Shown here piece after piece: positions 12,484 to 23,203 of a stretch of DNA of 64,000 bases. The notes below the pieces were generated by a model, which worked only from the letters and a program-made list of their open reading frames with translations, was not told the DNA's origin and did not search any database. How positions within the stretch are numbered: position 1 is the first letter of the stretch; every line of letters starts with the position of its first letter. A program made the position numbers and the translations under genes. The stretch is from assembly GCA_027475525.1 (NCBI GenBank), contig JAMWFC010000052.1, forward strand, positions 310,001 to 374,000, written 5' to 3'. This DNA is from Macrolepiota albuminosa (lineage: Eukaryota > Basidiomycota > Agaricomycetes > Agaricales > Agaricaceae).

Positions 12484-14258
12484 ATGTACAGCGAAAACGT
12501 TACAAAGAAACAGAAAGGGGGCCAAAATGGGCACCCAAGAGACCCAGAACCAGACATGAACTCACCAGCGAGACTGGTTCTTGGACGACGAAAACGAGAC
12601 GCGAATGTTTTCGGACAACAAGTTGAACAAGAACAAAGAACGCCCACGAGACAAAGTAAGCACACAGAAACGGCAATGGACGTCCAAACGGACCCAGAGA
12701 TGGAAGAGCAGACGACAATAGCTGAAGCAGAGGCAATAGTTGTAAACCAACTCGTAAACCTCCGCAGAGAGCTGAGGCATTTCTCTGATCATCATGTCTG
12801 GAGAACACGCGCATTAGAGGCAGCATGCGAAGTAACAAGGAAGCCGGTGGACGCAGGTGAGAAATACATGGAAAGCAATAATGCTGTTACCTTGCGTGTG
12901 TTACAGGAAACCACACGGAACTGCGGCCCACTGTGAATGACTTGGCCAAGGCAGTAGGCAGCCTGGTAAAGTGCCAAGATGCAGAACAAATGAAGGCTAA
13001 AAACAACCAGACCCAACCTCTGGAAGTACAGAGCATGAAGACAGTTACGGTGATGGGCTTGACATACCGGCCCATGAAAGTGAATCTGACTGAAGCCAAA
13101 TCACCATTCCAATGCCAGCAATACACACCAAGGTCACCAAAGGATCAGTACCATTTAGCATGCCTTATAGTTGTACTGAGGGGTGAGAAGATAGACTTGA
13201 ACTACTTGAACTTGTGCAAACTAGCAAACCTGATAAACAACCGACTTGCTCAATTGTAAAACACCAAACACCTGCGGGTGGCATCGGCACATTACAACCA
13301 CAACCAGAACTTAATTATAATGATGTGAGAAGACCAGAAGGGTGAGGAACTGAGGTGACATGCCAAAGACTTCATTGACATTTTTGGAATACCGACGAAC
13401 TCTATTGACATGCTCACAGAGATGGACAGAGAGGCCTCAACACACCAGAGGATCTGAGAGAGGAGATTAAAAGGTTCAATCCAATTATATCTCATGTTAT
13501 ACTGATGGGCAATCCTAGATGGATGAGAGTGGAAGCAAACCTACAAGAAAAGGAACATTCATCAATTGTACTCAAATTTGTAAAGGAGGAAGATGCACAA
13601 GCATTGATTGGAACAAAATATGAATAAATTTTTGTGAGATCATATACCATGTGGACAGACTCCCAGTGCTCCAATGCAGCAAGTGCTGAGCAATCAAACA
13701 CCACATATCATGGTGCAGAAATGAAACAAGGTGTTGTATATGTGCAGCAGGACACAGTGAAAAGACTATGACAAGGTAGAAGACCAACAGATGTCTGATG
13801 AAGAAGAGGTAAAGGACAAAAAAGACCAACAGAAGAAAAAGAGGGAAAGAAGGTGTGTCAACTGTGAAGGAAACCACATGGCAACCAAAAAGAACTGCTC
13901 CAAGAGAAGACATCAAATAATAACAAGAGAAAAAGACTATGTAGATGCAAGAGGTGGCATGCTCAAGAAGAAAAAGACTACCAAGAGGAAGACTGAAGCA
14001 GAAATCAACAGAGGAACAGAAGGAACTGGTAAAAAGAATATAGAAAATAGTGACCACATGAATGTACATAAAGAAAAAGAAGACAAAAATGCCATGAAAA
14101 CCAACTCCAGCAACAAAAAGACCACATATGCAGAGAAGGATGCAAACTGGAGCATGGCCCTGGAGAACCTACTCAATGGCCAAGAACTGGAGAGATGGGA
14201 CAAAATGGAAGTAAAAGAGATAGAATACATGGGGAGACAGATGCCCAATAATATATAG
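12484..14258 (+). pseudogene. LINE (Tad-like) ORF1 relic with CCHC zinc knuckles
   Basis: Several plus-strand frames, broken by stops and shifts, make one gag-like protein. The N-terminal part is charged (12484-12936), then a middle piece runs to 13259. A zinc-knuckle cluster at about 13660-13780 reads LQCSKC then IKHHISWCRNETRCCICAAG; another knuckle CVNCEGNHMATKKNC is near 13858. CCHC knuckles followed directly by an endonuclease-like ORF2 start at about 14264 are the arrangement of fungal non-LTR elements. Premature stops are mostly TGA or TAA where C-to-T or G-to-A change explains them. Confidence 0.65.
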
Positions 14259-14263
14259 TCCTC

Positions 14264-14505
14264 ATGAAGACCAAACCAATCTGAATTGCTCAGCTAAACA
14301 CAAATCACAGCAATACAGTGTATCACACAATGCTGAACACATTTGTAGATAAATTCAACATTATCCTAGTCACAGAACTATGGTGAGGAGGAATAAAAAA
14401 TGGGCAGAGAAGGCTGGCAGCACTAGAGGCATGAATGCTAATACCACCAGTTGCAAAGGTACCAGCAAACAAAAGACCAAGAATGATGGCCTATGCAAAG
14501 AGGTA
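14264..14505 (+). pseudogene. LINE ORF2 start: endonuclease N-terminus, truncated
   Basis: Translation reads IAQLNTNHSNTVYHTMLNTF, VDKFNIILVTELW, GGIKNGQRRLAALEA and MMAYAKR with three in-frame TGA codons. These resemble the start of an APE-type endonuclease domain (QxN and TEPW-like motifs). Two TGAs sit where Trp is expected and one where Arg is expected, each one transition away from TGG or CGA. Similarity stops near 14505, close to the start of the DIRS-like element. Confidence 0.6.
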
Positions 14506-14610
14506 TGTTTCACTTTTATTTTATTGTGACATATTTATTATCTTGTTATGACATAACATATTATATTTATGGCTATAAATACTCTGTAGAGACCTGGAGT
14601 CATGTCATTG

Positions 14611-14723
14611 GCATAAAGACAAGCACCAAAGGTGTGAAAGCATTTTTGAAGGCCTCTGCATAACAAGGAATCTTCCAGATGCACCCTCACCTTTGCCTCT
14701 CTTGACCAAAAGCCGATACTGAT
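14611..14723 (+). repeat. 113-bp direct repeat, left copy
   Basis: Begins GCATAAAGACAAGCACC and ends GATACTGAT. The right copy at 23091-23203 begins GCGTAAAGGCAAGCACC and ends identically. Differences are mainly C/T and A/G. Either the split terminal repeat of the DIRS-like element or a duplicated target. Confidence 0.75.
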
Positions 14724-14770
14724 TTTGGTGTCAGGGTCTGGCAGATGCCAAGCCAGGATCAGTATGGCAT

Positions 14771-15816
14771 TGATAGGCTTCTACTCAGACTGAGCACATC
14801 AAGGGACATTATAGGTTGACTGACACTTAACATACTGAAAACTCTAGCAACCAGTTTGGGTACAGAGCAGCTCAAGCTCTGTCGCTTTATTGCAGGACTT
14901 ATCCATTTACCCTAATTACCAGTTACCAGTCCTTCAGCACACTCCATTCATCTATTTCAAGGACCAAGGAGGCTCAGAACATATAGCGCTAACACAACAA
15001 CAGGAGGTGGACTCTGACCAAACCCTGATCACTTCCAGAAGAGGTCAGCAGTAAGTGCTGCCATTTGACAAGGCACCTCAATCAGAAGCCTAAAAGAATT
15101 AATGATGGGACATCTGGACCTATCAGGAATTGATACAATGAGTAGCGCCAACATTAGTGCTTATGGCATCTGTTGAGAATTTTCCAACCATACCCCAGAA
15201 CAGCCTGGCCAATTAGAATTATATTAAGAGTAAGCAGACCCATATAATTCTAAGACAATTTAGAGTTGCCATTGGTCACTGTGAGTCATAATGCCGTTGG
15301 TTGCTGTCATCCATATGCAATGGGTCACTGTTGACAGGTCATTGTTAGAGGGAACTACAAGGAGAAGTGCTAAGAGGTAGCGCCGCAGATGGACTTATCT
15401 TGGAAAATACAATAGCACATAGTATATAAGATAGCTACTTCACATGTACATAACAACAAATCATAACCTCTTGAGCATCCAGTTACACTTGGCATTCAAA
15501 TTGCACTAGCTCTGCCTGACTTTGTCACTAAGTTAGGTGCTAGCTTAGTCTATCTCATCTTTGTTGTTTATGGTGCCACTTATGGGCACATTATGCTGCG
15601 CTACTAGTCTTTTTCTCTTTATCTTTGCTTAAGCTACAGCACTTACCATTTGCTAAATAGCACCCAAGGCACTATCATCTAGTGCACTGTTCTATTACTT
15701 CTGCTTGAGCACACCAGGACCTTGTCAGGACTCCTCACAACTACATATGCCAGGCACTGGAGACAGTGTTGTACTGCATATACATCCAGCACATCCAACC
15801 ACAATTGACGTCATTA
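14771..15816 (+). mobile_element. Solo LTR of the gypsy family, heavily CpG-depleted
   Basis: Aligns over its full length with the LTRs at 33427-34469 and 46390-47432, starting TGATAGGCTTCTACTC and ending GTCATTA. Most CpGs of the younger LTRs are TG or CA here, for example TCGGACTGAGCGCATC versus TCAGACTGAGCACATC. It splits the DIRS-like leader: the uninterrupted form is seen at 24180-24205. The TSD is no longer clean (GGCAT left, GCGTA right). Confidence 0.85.
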
Positions 15817-16208
15817 GCGTATGGTCTCAGATATCCTGGACAGCATTCTCCTCTGCCCATATCCTTCTCCAGTGCCTGCCCAGGTGAGTGCAATGCTACT
15901 CTCTCACATATCCAGATTGATTTCACCAAAAATCATGCCTATAGCCATTGCAACATACTTTTCTCCTCATATATTTCTTTTATTGTTGCACTTCATTGGT
16001 GAGACTGCATGCCACATCCTCTCAGTAAGCCTCACTCACTCATCACTTCAGCTATTTTAGACCCATTAATTTTCTTCTCTCTGCACATTCAATGAAATAG
16101 CTGAAGTAAGTATGCAATAGGAAGGTCGCGTCAACCTCTCATTCATAATTACATTTCAGGGTTTTTATTCTCAATTAATTTAACTATTCTTTAGTCTCCT
16201 TTTTGTCA
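15817..16208 (+). repeat. DIRS-like 5' leader
   Basis: Highly similar to 24196-24597, starting at TATGGTCTCAGA and running to about CTTTAGTCTCCTTTT. It precedes the first gag-like frame. It contains no supported coding region itself. Confidence 0.75.
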
Positions 16209-16243
16209 ATTTTACTCACTACACATCATCATCATTTCTTTCT

Positions 16244-17612
16244 ATGCTCTCTGAGAATATTCAATCTTGTTGCTGTAAGATGTGTTGTCACCACACCCAT
16301 CAAATACCTGAACATGCTTTCCAAGTACCTGAGTCCTGTCCTTCTTCTCAAAGTCAAGCACTTGAAGCTGTCAGATCAAAATCCAAAGCAGCACAAAAGC
16401 TTGTTGACAAGACAGTCAAAGAGAAGCTCACTATTGCTAAGCTTGTACAATCACTTTGTGCATTGGGATTTAGGCCTGACAAAGCTGAAGACTTTGTCAA
16501 TGCAGCTCAACACAGGCTTGAAATATATTAGTCAAAATCTAGGGCTGCACCTAGCTCTTCACATCCATATACTTTAATTGCAGCCCCTGAGCCAGCCTTG
16601 CACTCTCTAGGATTCAAACAAAGTGCAACTTTCTCAAATCATATCAACCTTTCTTCAATTGCTGCATATAGTCAAGCGGTTGAGATGGCCACTTGAGCAG
16701 CATTGCTGAATCAAGTGTCCTCACTGTCTTCTGAACAAAGAGTTAACATGTCTGCTCAAGGCACAGTTTATAATTCCAAAGCAATTCCCATATAGCATCT
16801 CATCTCGCATGTTTGCAAGATCAATCAATGGTTGATCCTCATTTGGTTAAGATCTGGGATCTTCATCAGAAGTATGGAAAAGAGAGAGTCATTGACTCAC
16901 TTATTAACATGGCTTAGCTCAAAAAGCTCAGAGATCTGATATCGAGGTCGATTTGAAGACTTATCATTCTTGACCACTATGTTGATTTTGAGAAGCTGTA
17001 TGCTACCCTTGACAAAGAGTATGATCACAATGACAAACCTAAGAATTCGCTGTTGGCTTTTCAATTGTCAGGAAGAATCAGGCTATAGCACGTCATCCTA
17101 TACTGTCTAAGTCTGATTGGTCACATGCATTTGATGCTTGGATAGTGGCAATACTTGTCTTCTATCCTCATAGAAAAGCAGAGCTTGTTTTGTATAGGTG
17201 CAGAATCATTGATTTTTTCTGCTCTTTTCAGAATGCAGCACCTATTGCAATTCATTTTGACTCTGAGACATAAGGCAGATATGCATGCAATCTTTTTAGG
17301 CTGGATGATCCAAATGAATTGCATATCCCTCTTTTATCACATCTCCTTGGCCTCTTGGCTGCAGCAGTTCCAGTGGTGGGAGTCAAGCATGCTGCTTTTT
17401 CATGCTTTGTCCTAAACAAAAAGCAGGCCATGACAGTTTGCCAGAATTGGAATTTGGGTTACTGTAATACAGACCTGTGTATGAATTGCTGTAAGCACAA
17501 TGTTTGCTGTGAGTGTGGCAGCAAGCACAGAGCCAAGAATAATAATAAATGCCATGCAAAACTCAGAGCAAGACACCAAGCTTATAAGGCAATAGGCAGA
17601 GCTGATGCATAG
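16244..17612 (+). pseudogene. DIRS-like gag region with Cys/His cluster
   Basis: Broken frames. The 5' part (from 16244) is helical with KLVQSLCALGFRPDKAEDFV. The 3' part near 17420-17612 has a Cys/His-rich run: MTVCQNWNLGYC, then CMNCCKHNVCCECGSKHRAK and a final CH pair. Such Cys-rich ends are usual in gag-like ORFs of fungal YR elements. Several stops interrupt the link between both parts. Confidence 0.6.
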
Positions 17613-17736
17613 AGTTGATGAGGAGAAGAATGGAGAAACAATCTCTCTTTTAGTCAGAAGCAAGAGATCTCAAAAAGATGTTTCTCAAAGTTACCCACAC
17701 TTCTGATGAGGATTTGTATAGAATAGCTCAGCAGCT

Positions 17737-18690
17737 TTGTCCCAAATGTCATTTTTAGCTTGTGCTACCAAAACTGCACTTCCTTTATCCTCTCCACCAG
17801 CTCACCTTCTAGAAGATACTAAAATTCAATCAACTTTCAAGGCCATGGAAGGCCATATCCAAGTCAAAATGCCATTCAATGTTGATAGGTTTGAATTGAT
17901 GCTCTGGGATCATCTTAATCAGCCTTTTGTGTCATTAGTCATGAGGAGCCTCCAAGAAGGGTTCTGGCCTTTTGATGGTGGAGACTGGAAGAAAAAAGAG
18001 GAAGACTCACTTGATAACTACTTGACAGAGGTTATAGACCTTGATGTGATAAGAGTCTTTCAAGGAAAAGAAATAAAGGCAAAAAGGTGGTCCAATCTGC
18101 TCAATATTAATAATTTTCTTCTAGGCATGACATTGTCTCCTCTGTTTGTAGTTTGGCAATGAGGTAAGGCCAGAGTGGTCATGGATCATACAATATCTGG
18201 CCTGAATAATAGTATTTTGAAAGTTGATGCAAAAGTCAAATATGATGATATGCAAACCTTTGGTCAAGCACTATACAATGCAAAATGATGGTACTCTGAT
18301 ATACACCTTCTAACTTGGAAATCTGATGTATCCAGTGCCTTTCTCAACTTGCCTGCTCATCTTTTATAGCAGTTACGTCAAGTGGTTAAGGTTGATGGAC
18401 TGTGGCAAATTATTCACTGGCTAGTATTTAGTAATTGGGCCTTGCCACGTTGTTGGTGTGCTGTCACTGATCTAATATGCTGGATTGAAATCATAAAGTT
18501 GGACATGCCAGACCTTTATGACTTCATGAATGACTTCTTTTCTTGGGATGTGGCTTTGGACCTTGTTATCTACAAGGGCCACTATAAGCCAAAGCATCAG
18601 GCTCAGTTACTCATTTTTTGGAATGCCATAGGCTGCCCCTGGGAAGAAAAGAAGCAGGAATTTGGTGAGTGCCTTAAGATCATTAGTTTT
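17737..18690 (+). pseudogene. DIRS-like reverse transcriptase, broken
   Basis: An N-terminal segment to a TGA at 18160-18162 (FNVDRFELMLWDHLNQPFV, RSLQEGFWPFDGGDW) is followed by ARVVMDHTISGLNNSIL, then TWKSDVSSAFLNLPAHLL with the first catalytic Asp (SDVSSAF). Further on is MNDFFSWDVA, where DIRS and fungal relatives normally read MDDFFGWD. The M-D-D motif has become M-N-D, consistent with a G-to-A change. Inactive. Confidence 0.7.
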
Positions 18691-19351
18691 TAAATTGATA
18701 TCAATCAGAAAAGCATATTTCTCACTAAAAACTCAATTGACAACATTATTGAAAAAATTGACATGTTCATCTAAACCCCAAACTATCGCCCTCCACTCTG
18801 GGTTTGGCAATGTCTCACTGGCCATCTTAATTGGCTTTTTAACATTTTGCCATGGGGACGTTGTAGTTGGAATCAGATTCCTTGACACAACTCATTGGAA
18901 TGACTCATCTGCTGACTTTGTATTGTGGACTAATGCAAGTTTAAAATTTGCTCTAGCATTTGTCTATGCAGAGAACGACTATGTATATCAGCTCAACCTA
19001 GATGAATCAAAGCCAAAAGTGGATATCTTTTTCCTTAAACTGGCAGCAATCCTCTCTGCAGTTCACCATATTGCTTTCTTCAACCATCCTCCAAAAAGAC
19101 TCTTAGTATTCACAGACAGCCTAGATGCAGTGGTGGTTTTCAATTCCTTAGGTGCATCTGAGGACATGCATAACTCTGTCATCAAGACAGTGGCTGGAAT
19201 CATAATCAAAATCAGGATGGATTTACATGTGTGTCATATAGCAGGTAAGGACAATACATGTGCTGATCTCCTTTCTCACCTTCTTTTTGATGATCATCAT
19301 CATCACTTCCATGACTTTGAGCCTCCCAGAGACTCCTTGCCAGTGCAATAG
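18662..19351 (+). pseudogene. DIRS-like RNase H domain
   Basis: A 229-codon open frame. Visible: HGDVVVGIRFLDTTHW, LAAILSAVHHIAFF, RLLVFTDSLDAVVVFNSLGA, DLHVCHIAGKDNTCADLLSH and a C-terminal FEPPRDSLPVQ. The order and the TDSLDAV and H.AGK.N..ADLLS motifs match the RNase H part of DIRS-type polyproteins. Translation probably continued directly from the RT frame before decay. Confidence 0.75.
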
Positions 19352-19850
19352 AACAAGTCCTTTTAAATGCTCTTAGCAAATCATTCTGTTGGGTGATTCA
19401 CCAACCAATGTCCAGTGCCGATCTTAATGCCTGGACACTTCAAGTGCAAGCTGAATCAATAGAAAAATCTACTGCCTCCTGCTATGCCACAGGTGCACAA
19501 GACTACATTTATTTCTGCTCTTCTCATGGTCTGCCATTGGACCCTACCCTTACAAATACTATCTAAATACATCACATTCATGTCAAGATATATTGCCTCA
19601 GGCCCAAAATATCTGTCTGGAGCAGAACATTATTTACAAAACATTTATCCTGACTTTGACATAGACAGATCTCATTCTTTAGTAAAAGCAGCAATTACAG
19701 GTTCCAAGAAAATTCAAGCAGATCCAGTTCATCAAAAACTCCCACTTTGTCTCTATTATCTTTCACATTTTGTAACACATGCAAGAAAAAATAACTGCTT
19801 TGATGAACTCCTTTTCACAACAATCTTGTTATGTGCATTTTATACATGCC

Positions 19851-20502
19851 TGTAAGAGCAACCTCTAAAGGCTGTGGCTCAGTCACACAGCTGGCAGAGG
19901 GAGATCCAAAGTGTATTAGAATATATACTGACAATATACCTCTAAAGGCTGTGGCTCAGTCACACAGCTGGCAGAGGGAGATCCAAAGTGTATTAGAATA
20001 TATACTGACAATATCATGATAGCTACTCATCTGGCAGAGGACAGCTGGCAGAGGGAGATCCAAAGTGTATTAGAATATATACTGACAATATCATGATAGC
20101 TACTCATCTGGCAGAGGAAGATCTAAAGAGAACAAGTCTAGAGATTCCCTATGCCAGGTTGGATGCTTCTGGGGCCTCTGAAGCATGGAAAACAACTGTA
20201 CAGTACAACAAAACCTTAAAAACTCAAATATTGCCTATACAAACAATTGCACAAATAAGGGGCAAACTCTGGCAAACTCTGGCTTATGTAAGCAGTCTGA
20301 AAGTGGTGCTGAGGGGCCCACACTTGTCTGAATGGTAGCTAAAGAACCAGAGCACCTCAAGGGCTGAGAATAGTACTAACAGATAGTGTTGAAAGAATAA
20401 AAACAGTAAAATGAAATAATATCAGAAGAAATAAGAGAATGAATGAAAGGAGAGTGAAAAGATAAGGAGTGAAGGAAGGAAGAAATGAGGAATCCTCTGA
20501 CA
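19851..20502 (+). mobile_element. Solo LTR, family X, copy 1 (internally duplicated)
   Basis: Starts TGTAAGAGCAACCTCTAAAG and ends TCCTCTGACA, flanked by the 5-bp TSD ATGCC (19846-19850 and 20503-20507). It is 652 bp against 518 bp for intact copies; the excess is two tandem duplications of about 78 and 76 bp near its left end. It interrupts the recombinase between Cys and His of the TCHQSEEL stretch. Confidence 0.85.
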
Positions 20503-20573
20503 ATGCCATCAATCAGAAGAGTTGGTGATTAAGTCTAAAGCAGCTTTAGACTGGAGGAAGATTATTAAGTGAT

Positions 20574-21021
20574 TGTAAGCCTGGCTTACAGCATCCCTAT
20601 ATGCTACATATATAGTGTGTCATAGCTGAATAGATATCCACTCAGAGCATGATTACATTAACTGAATAGATCTGGCTGAGAGTTCAATCCCAGCCCATGG
20701 CAAAACTGTCTACTGTGCTGTGCTGTGCCGGCCATGGTTACTGTGGGGTTGAATGGAGCTCAGTTGCAAGGGATTGTACCCTTGGGGTAGCGATATGTGT
20801 GCCCTGCACCTCTGGTAACCCACAGAGAAACTCCGGGAACCCAGGATTGGGGCTAGTTCTGGCTGGAGGGGTCATGGTCCAGAGGGGGTGAGGGTGTAAG
20901 CCTGGCTTACAGCATCCCCATATGCTACATATATAGTGTGTCATAGCTGAATAGATATCTATTCAGTTATTCTGCCTTTTGGCTGTACGGTTCTGTCGGA
21001 CACACTCAGAGCATGATTACA
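20574..21021 (+). mobile_element. TRIM-like mini LTR element
   Basis: A 448-bp insertion with 5-bp TSD GTGAT (20569-20573, 21022-21026). Two direct terminal repeats begin TGTAAGCCTGGCTTACAGCA and end GATTACA: 20574-20657 (84 bp, internally deleted) and 20895-21021 (127 bp). The ~237-bp middle has no ORF. It ends in a purine tract (AGAGGGGGTGAGGG) directly before the 3' repeat, as a polypurine tract would. Terminal-repeat retrotransposon in miniature is the best fit. Confidence 0.75.
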
Positions 21022-21220
21022 GTGATCTTCTCTTTTCTTTTCAGAAGGCTATGCATCATATCATCTACCTTATTATAAGACTGACCAGTTCTTTATAGAT
21101 TCTCAGGTCATGTTCACCCATCACAAGATCGCCAATCCCATACTTCTGCTACATGAATATATGATTAAATGTGATGCAATTCACAGCACAAAATTTGCAC
21201 TATTTCTGTGACACAATGGA

Positions 21221-21738
21221 TGTAAGGGCGACCTCTAGAGGCTGTGGCTCAGTCACACAGCTAGCAGAGGGAGATCCAAAGTGTATTAGAATATATACTG
21301 ACAATATCAAGGTAGCTACTCACCTGGCAGAGGGAGATCCAAAGAGAACAAGTCTGGGGATTTCCTATGCCAGGTTGGACGCTTCTGGGGCCTCTGAAGC
21401 ATGGGAAACAACTGTACAGTACAACAAAACCTTAAAAACTCGAAAATTGACTAACCAAACAAGTGTGCAAACAAGGGAGGAAAACTCCGGACTTTAGAAG
21501 TCAGAAAGGCAAACTCCAGCTTATCTAAGCAGCCTGGAGCGGTGCTGAAGGGCCCACACTTGTCTGAGTGATAGCTAAAGAACCAGAGCACCTCAAAGAT
21601 TGAGAATAGTACTAACAGATAGTGTTGAAAAAGTAGTAACAGCAAAATGAGAGAATGATAGAAGAAATAAGGAAGTGAATGAAAGGAGAGTGAAGAAATA
21701 AAGAGTGAAAGAAGAAAGGAATGAGGAGTCCCCTGACA
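21221..21738 (+). mobile_element. Solo LTR, family X, copy 2
   Basis: 518 bp, TGTAAGGGCGACC...CCCCTGACA, flanked by the TSD ATGGA (21216-21220, 21739-21743). The recombinase frame rejoins across it. Near-identical copies are at 39243-39760 (inverted) and 35054-35299 (gapped). Confidence 0.88.
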
Positions 21739-22140
21739 ATGGATCCATTCCAACTTGGGCATGGTTTGATGCTAAACTCTTCTCATTCCTTGGAAAATCT
21801 TATGGAGGACATTCTGTCAGAGCAGGCAGCACTACTCATTATGCCTCCTTGGGCCTCTCAGAAGACATCATCATGGCAATAGGTTGTTGGACTTTGAAAG
21901 CTTGAAGGACATATTTAAGGGATAATTCCTGCATATGGGCAGCTCTATATCTCACTGCTATTAATCACAAACAATAAACATTCTATTCATGGCCTTGCAC
22001 ACTATATTTTCTTGTCAACATTAATCCATCCATCAGCTTAGCTCCTGCAACATCTCATTTCACCTCCACCACCCCACCTCACTCCTTCTCAGCTCCTTCT
22101 TTAGCCAGCAGTCACTTCTTGCCTTAGTCAAGGTTATACA

Positions 22141-22999
22141 TGTCAGGTTTCGCTGACGACAGAGGCCTCCAGGGGCAAGCGGGTCCTTACTAGGCAGACT
22201 CGAAGTCTACGGAGAGTCTCTGGGTAACGGAGGGTGAGCTCCGGAGTTTTGGGTGAGGTGTGGAGTGGCTATGGAGCGCCAGAGTTCGTAGGAAGAGGTG
22301 GAGCAGGATCCCGGACTAAGTCCGGGATACGGGGCAGGAGTGGGCGGAGCCTTGCTAGGGCAGAGGAGAGGAGGGGTGATCGGAAAAAGAGACTGAGACC
22401 GGGAGACCGAGTTAGAATTGAAGTGAGACTTTAGAGGGCCGAGAGACTTGAGAGAAAAAGGCAGATAGATTGAGATAAGTACAAAATAGACAAGAGAGTA
22501 TAGAGACGAGTTTATGGCAATATCAAGACTACCGTAATGTACTACGAGCTGCAGGTTAAGTACCAGGTGCCGGGTGAGCTCCGGGCCACCTGGGCAAGGT
22601 TCGTACCCCCCCTCCATGTGGTGCATCCCGTGTGGTGTATTGTCTGGGTATCAGTCCTCTGCGGTCGTGTGGTCCCGGGGGGCGTAGATGGGTTGCGGTG
22701 TATTGCCTGGGTTCGGGAATGGCACCAGGAGGGCGGCGTCTAGTGGGGGGCGGCCCCTGGCATGATCGATCGAGGTTTGGGACGGCGTCCGGGGCACATG
22801 GCGTGTTGGTGGGGCTTCAGGCCTTATCCGGGGGTTGAGCATTGGGTTGGGCTGGGTCAGTCTTGGTCGGGGTGGCATCGGATCTAGTCGGTCTTGTTCT
22901 GATGTGTTCCGGGGACGCGCTGGGGGGGTTGGGTTCAAAGGAGGGGTTCCAGGCAGGACTTACTGGGGGGTCGGGGTGGCGTAGGTGTGGCTCATGACA
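22141..22999 (+). mobile_element. Solo LTR, family Y, GC-rich
   Basis: 859 bp from TGTCAGGTTTCGCTGACG to CTCATGACA, flanked by the TSD ATACA (22136-22140, 23000-23004). The uninterrupted sequence is preserved at 24640-24680. It is GC- and CpG-rich, unlike the surrounding AT-biased element, which suggests a recent arrival. No coding region or internal domain. Confidence 0.82.
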
Positions 23000-23090
23000 A
23001 TACATGTAGGTCTCACCAATACATGAAGGTCACATGATTGTGTGACCAGTTCAACACTATTCCTTGAATTCTGATCAACTGCAGAGGTCA

Positions 23091-23203
23091 GCGTAAAGGC
23101 AAGCACCGCAGGTGTGAAAGTGTTTTTGGAGGCCTCTGCATGACAAGGAACCTTCCAGATGCACCCTCACCTTTGCCTCTCTTGACAAAAAGCTGATACT
23201 GAT
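23091..23203 (+). repeat. 113-bp direct repeat, right copy
   Basis: Partner of 14611-14723. It follows the element's 3' sequence (ATCAACTGCAGAGGTC). In the second element copy that same 3' sequence ends at 24745 without this repeat. Confidence 0.75.

Larger units (their letters stand above)
19484..21910 (+). pseudogene. Tyrosine recombinase of the DIRS-like element, split by three insertions
   Basis: Four pieces rejoin in frame when the insertions and one TSD copy each are removed: 19484-19850 (LSKYITFMSRYIASGPKYLS, FDIDRSHSLVKAAITGSKKI, ending CAFYTC), 20503-20573 (HQSEELVIKSKAALDWRKII), 21022-21220 (EGYASYHLPYYKTDQFF, FTHHKIANPILLLHEYM) and 21739-21910 (GGHSVRAGSTTHYASLGLSE, TLKA, TYLRDN). 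The HxxR catalytic motif (GGHSVRAG) and a Tyr-bearing TYLRDN are present. The first catalytic Arg, expected in CHRSGEL, is Gln here (CHQSEEL), a transition-type change. In-frame TGA codons remain. Confidence 0.78.
14611..23203 (+). mobile_element. DIRS-like tyrosine-recombinase retroelement, decayed, with five nested insertions
   Basis: The plus strand holds, in order, a gag-like Cys/His region (about 17440-17560), reverse transcriptase (17737-18660), RNase H (18662-19351) and a tyrosine recombinase (19484-21910), and no integrase. This is the DIRS plan. A 113-bp direct repeat bounds it (14611-14723 and 23091-23203). Inside are: a gypsy solo LTR 14771-15816, an LTR-X copy 19851-20502, a TRIM-like element 20574-21021, an LTR-X copy 21221-21738 and a solo LTR-Y 22141-22999. 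Removing these leaves about 5.1 kb, a usual DIRS length. Stops and frame breaks throughout show the copy is dead. Exact termini are uncertain. Confidence 0.75.

Noticed and set aside
20660..20700. tRNA T-arm-like phrase suggesting a SINE
   Set aside because: No A box at proper spacing, and the flanking direct terminal repeats with TSD fit a TRIM better.
22207..23005. Several long open frames on both strands
   Set aside because: They come from the GC-rich solo LTR-Y, which lacks stop codons by composition.
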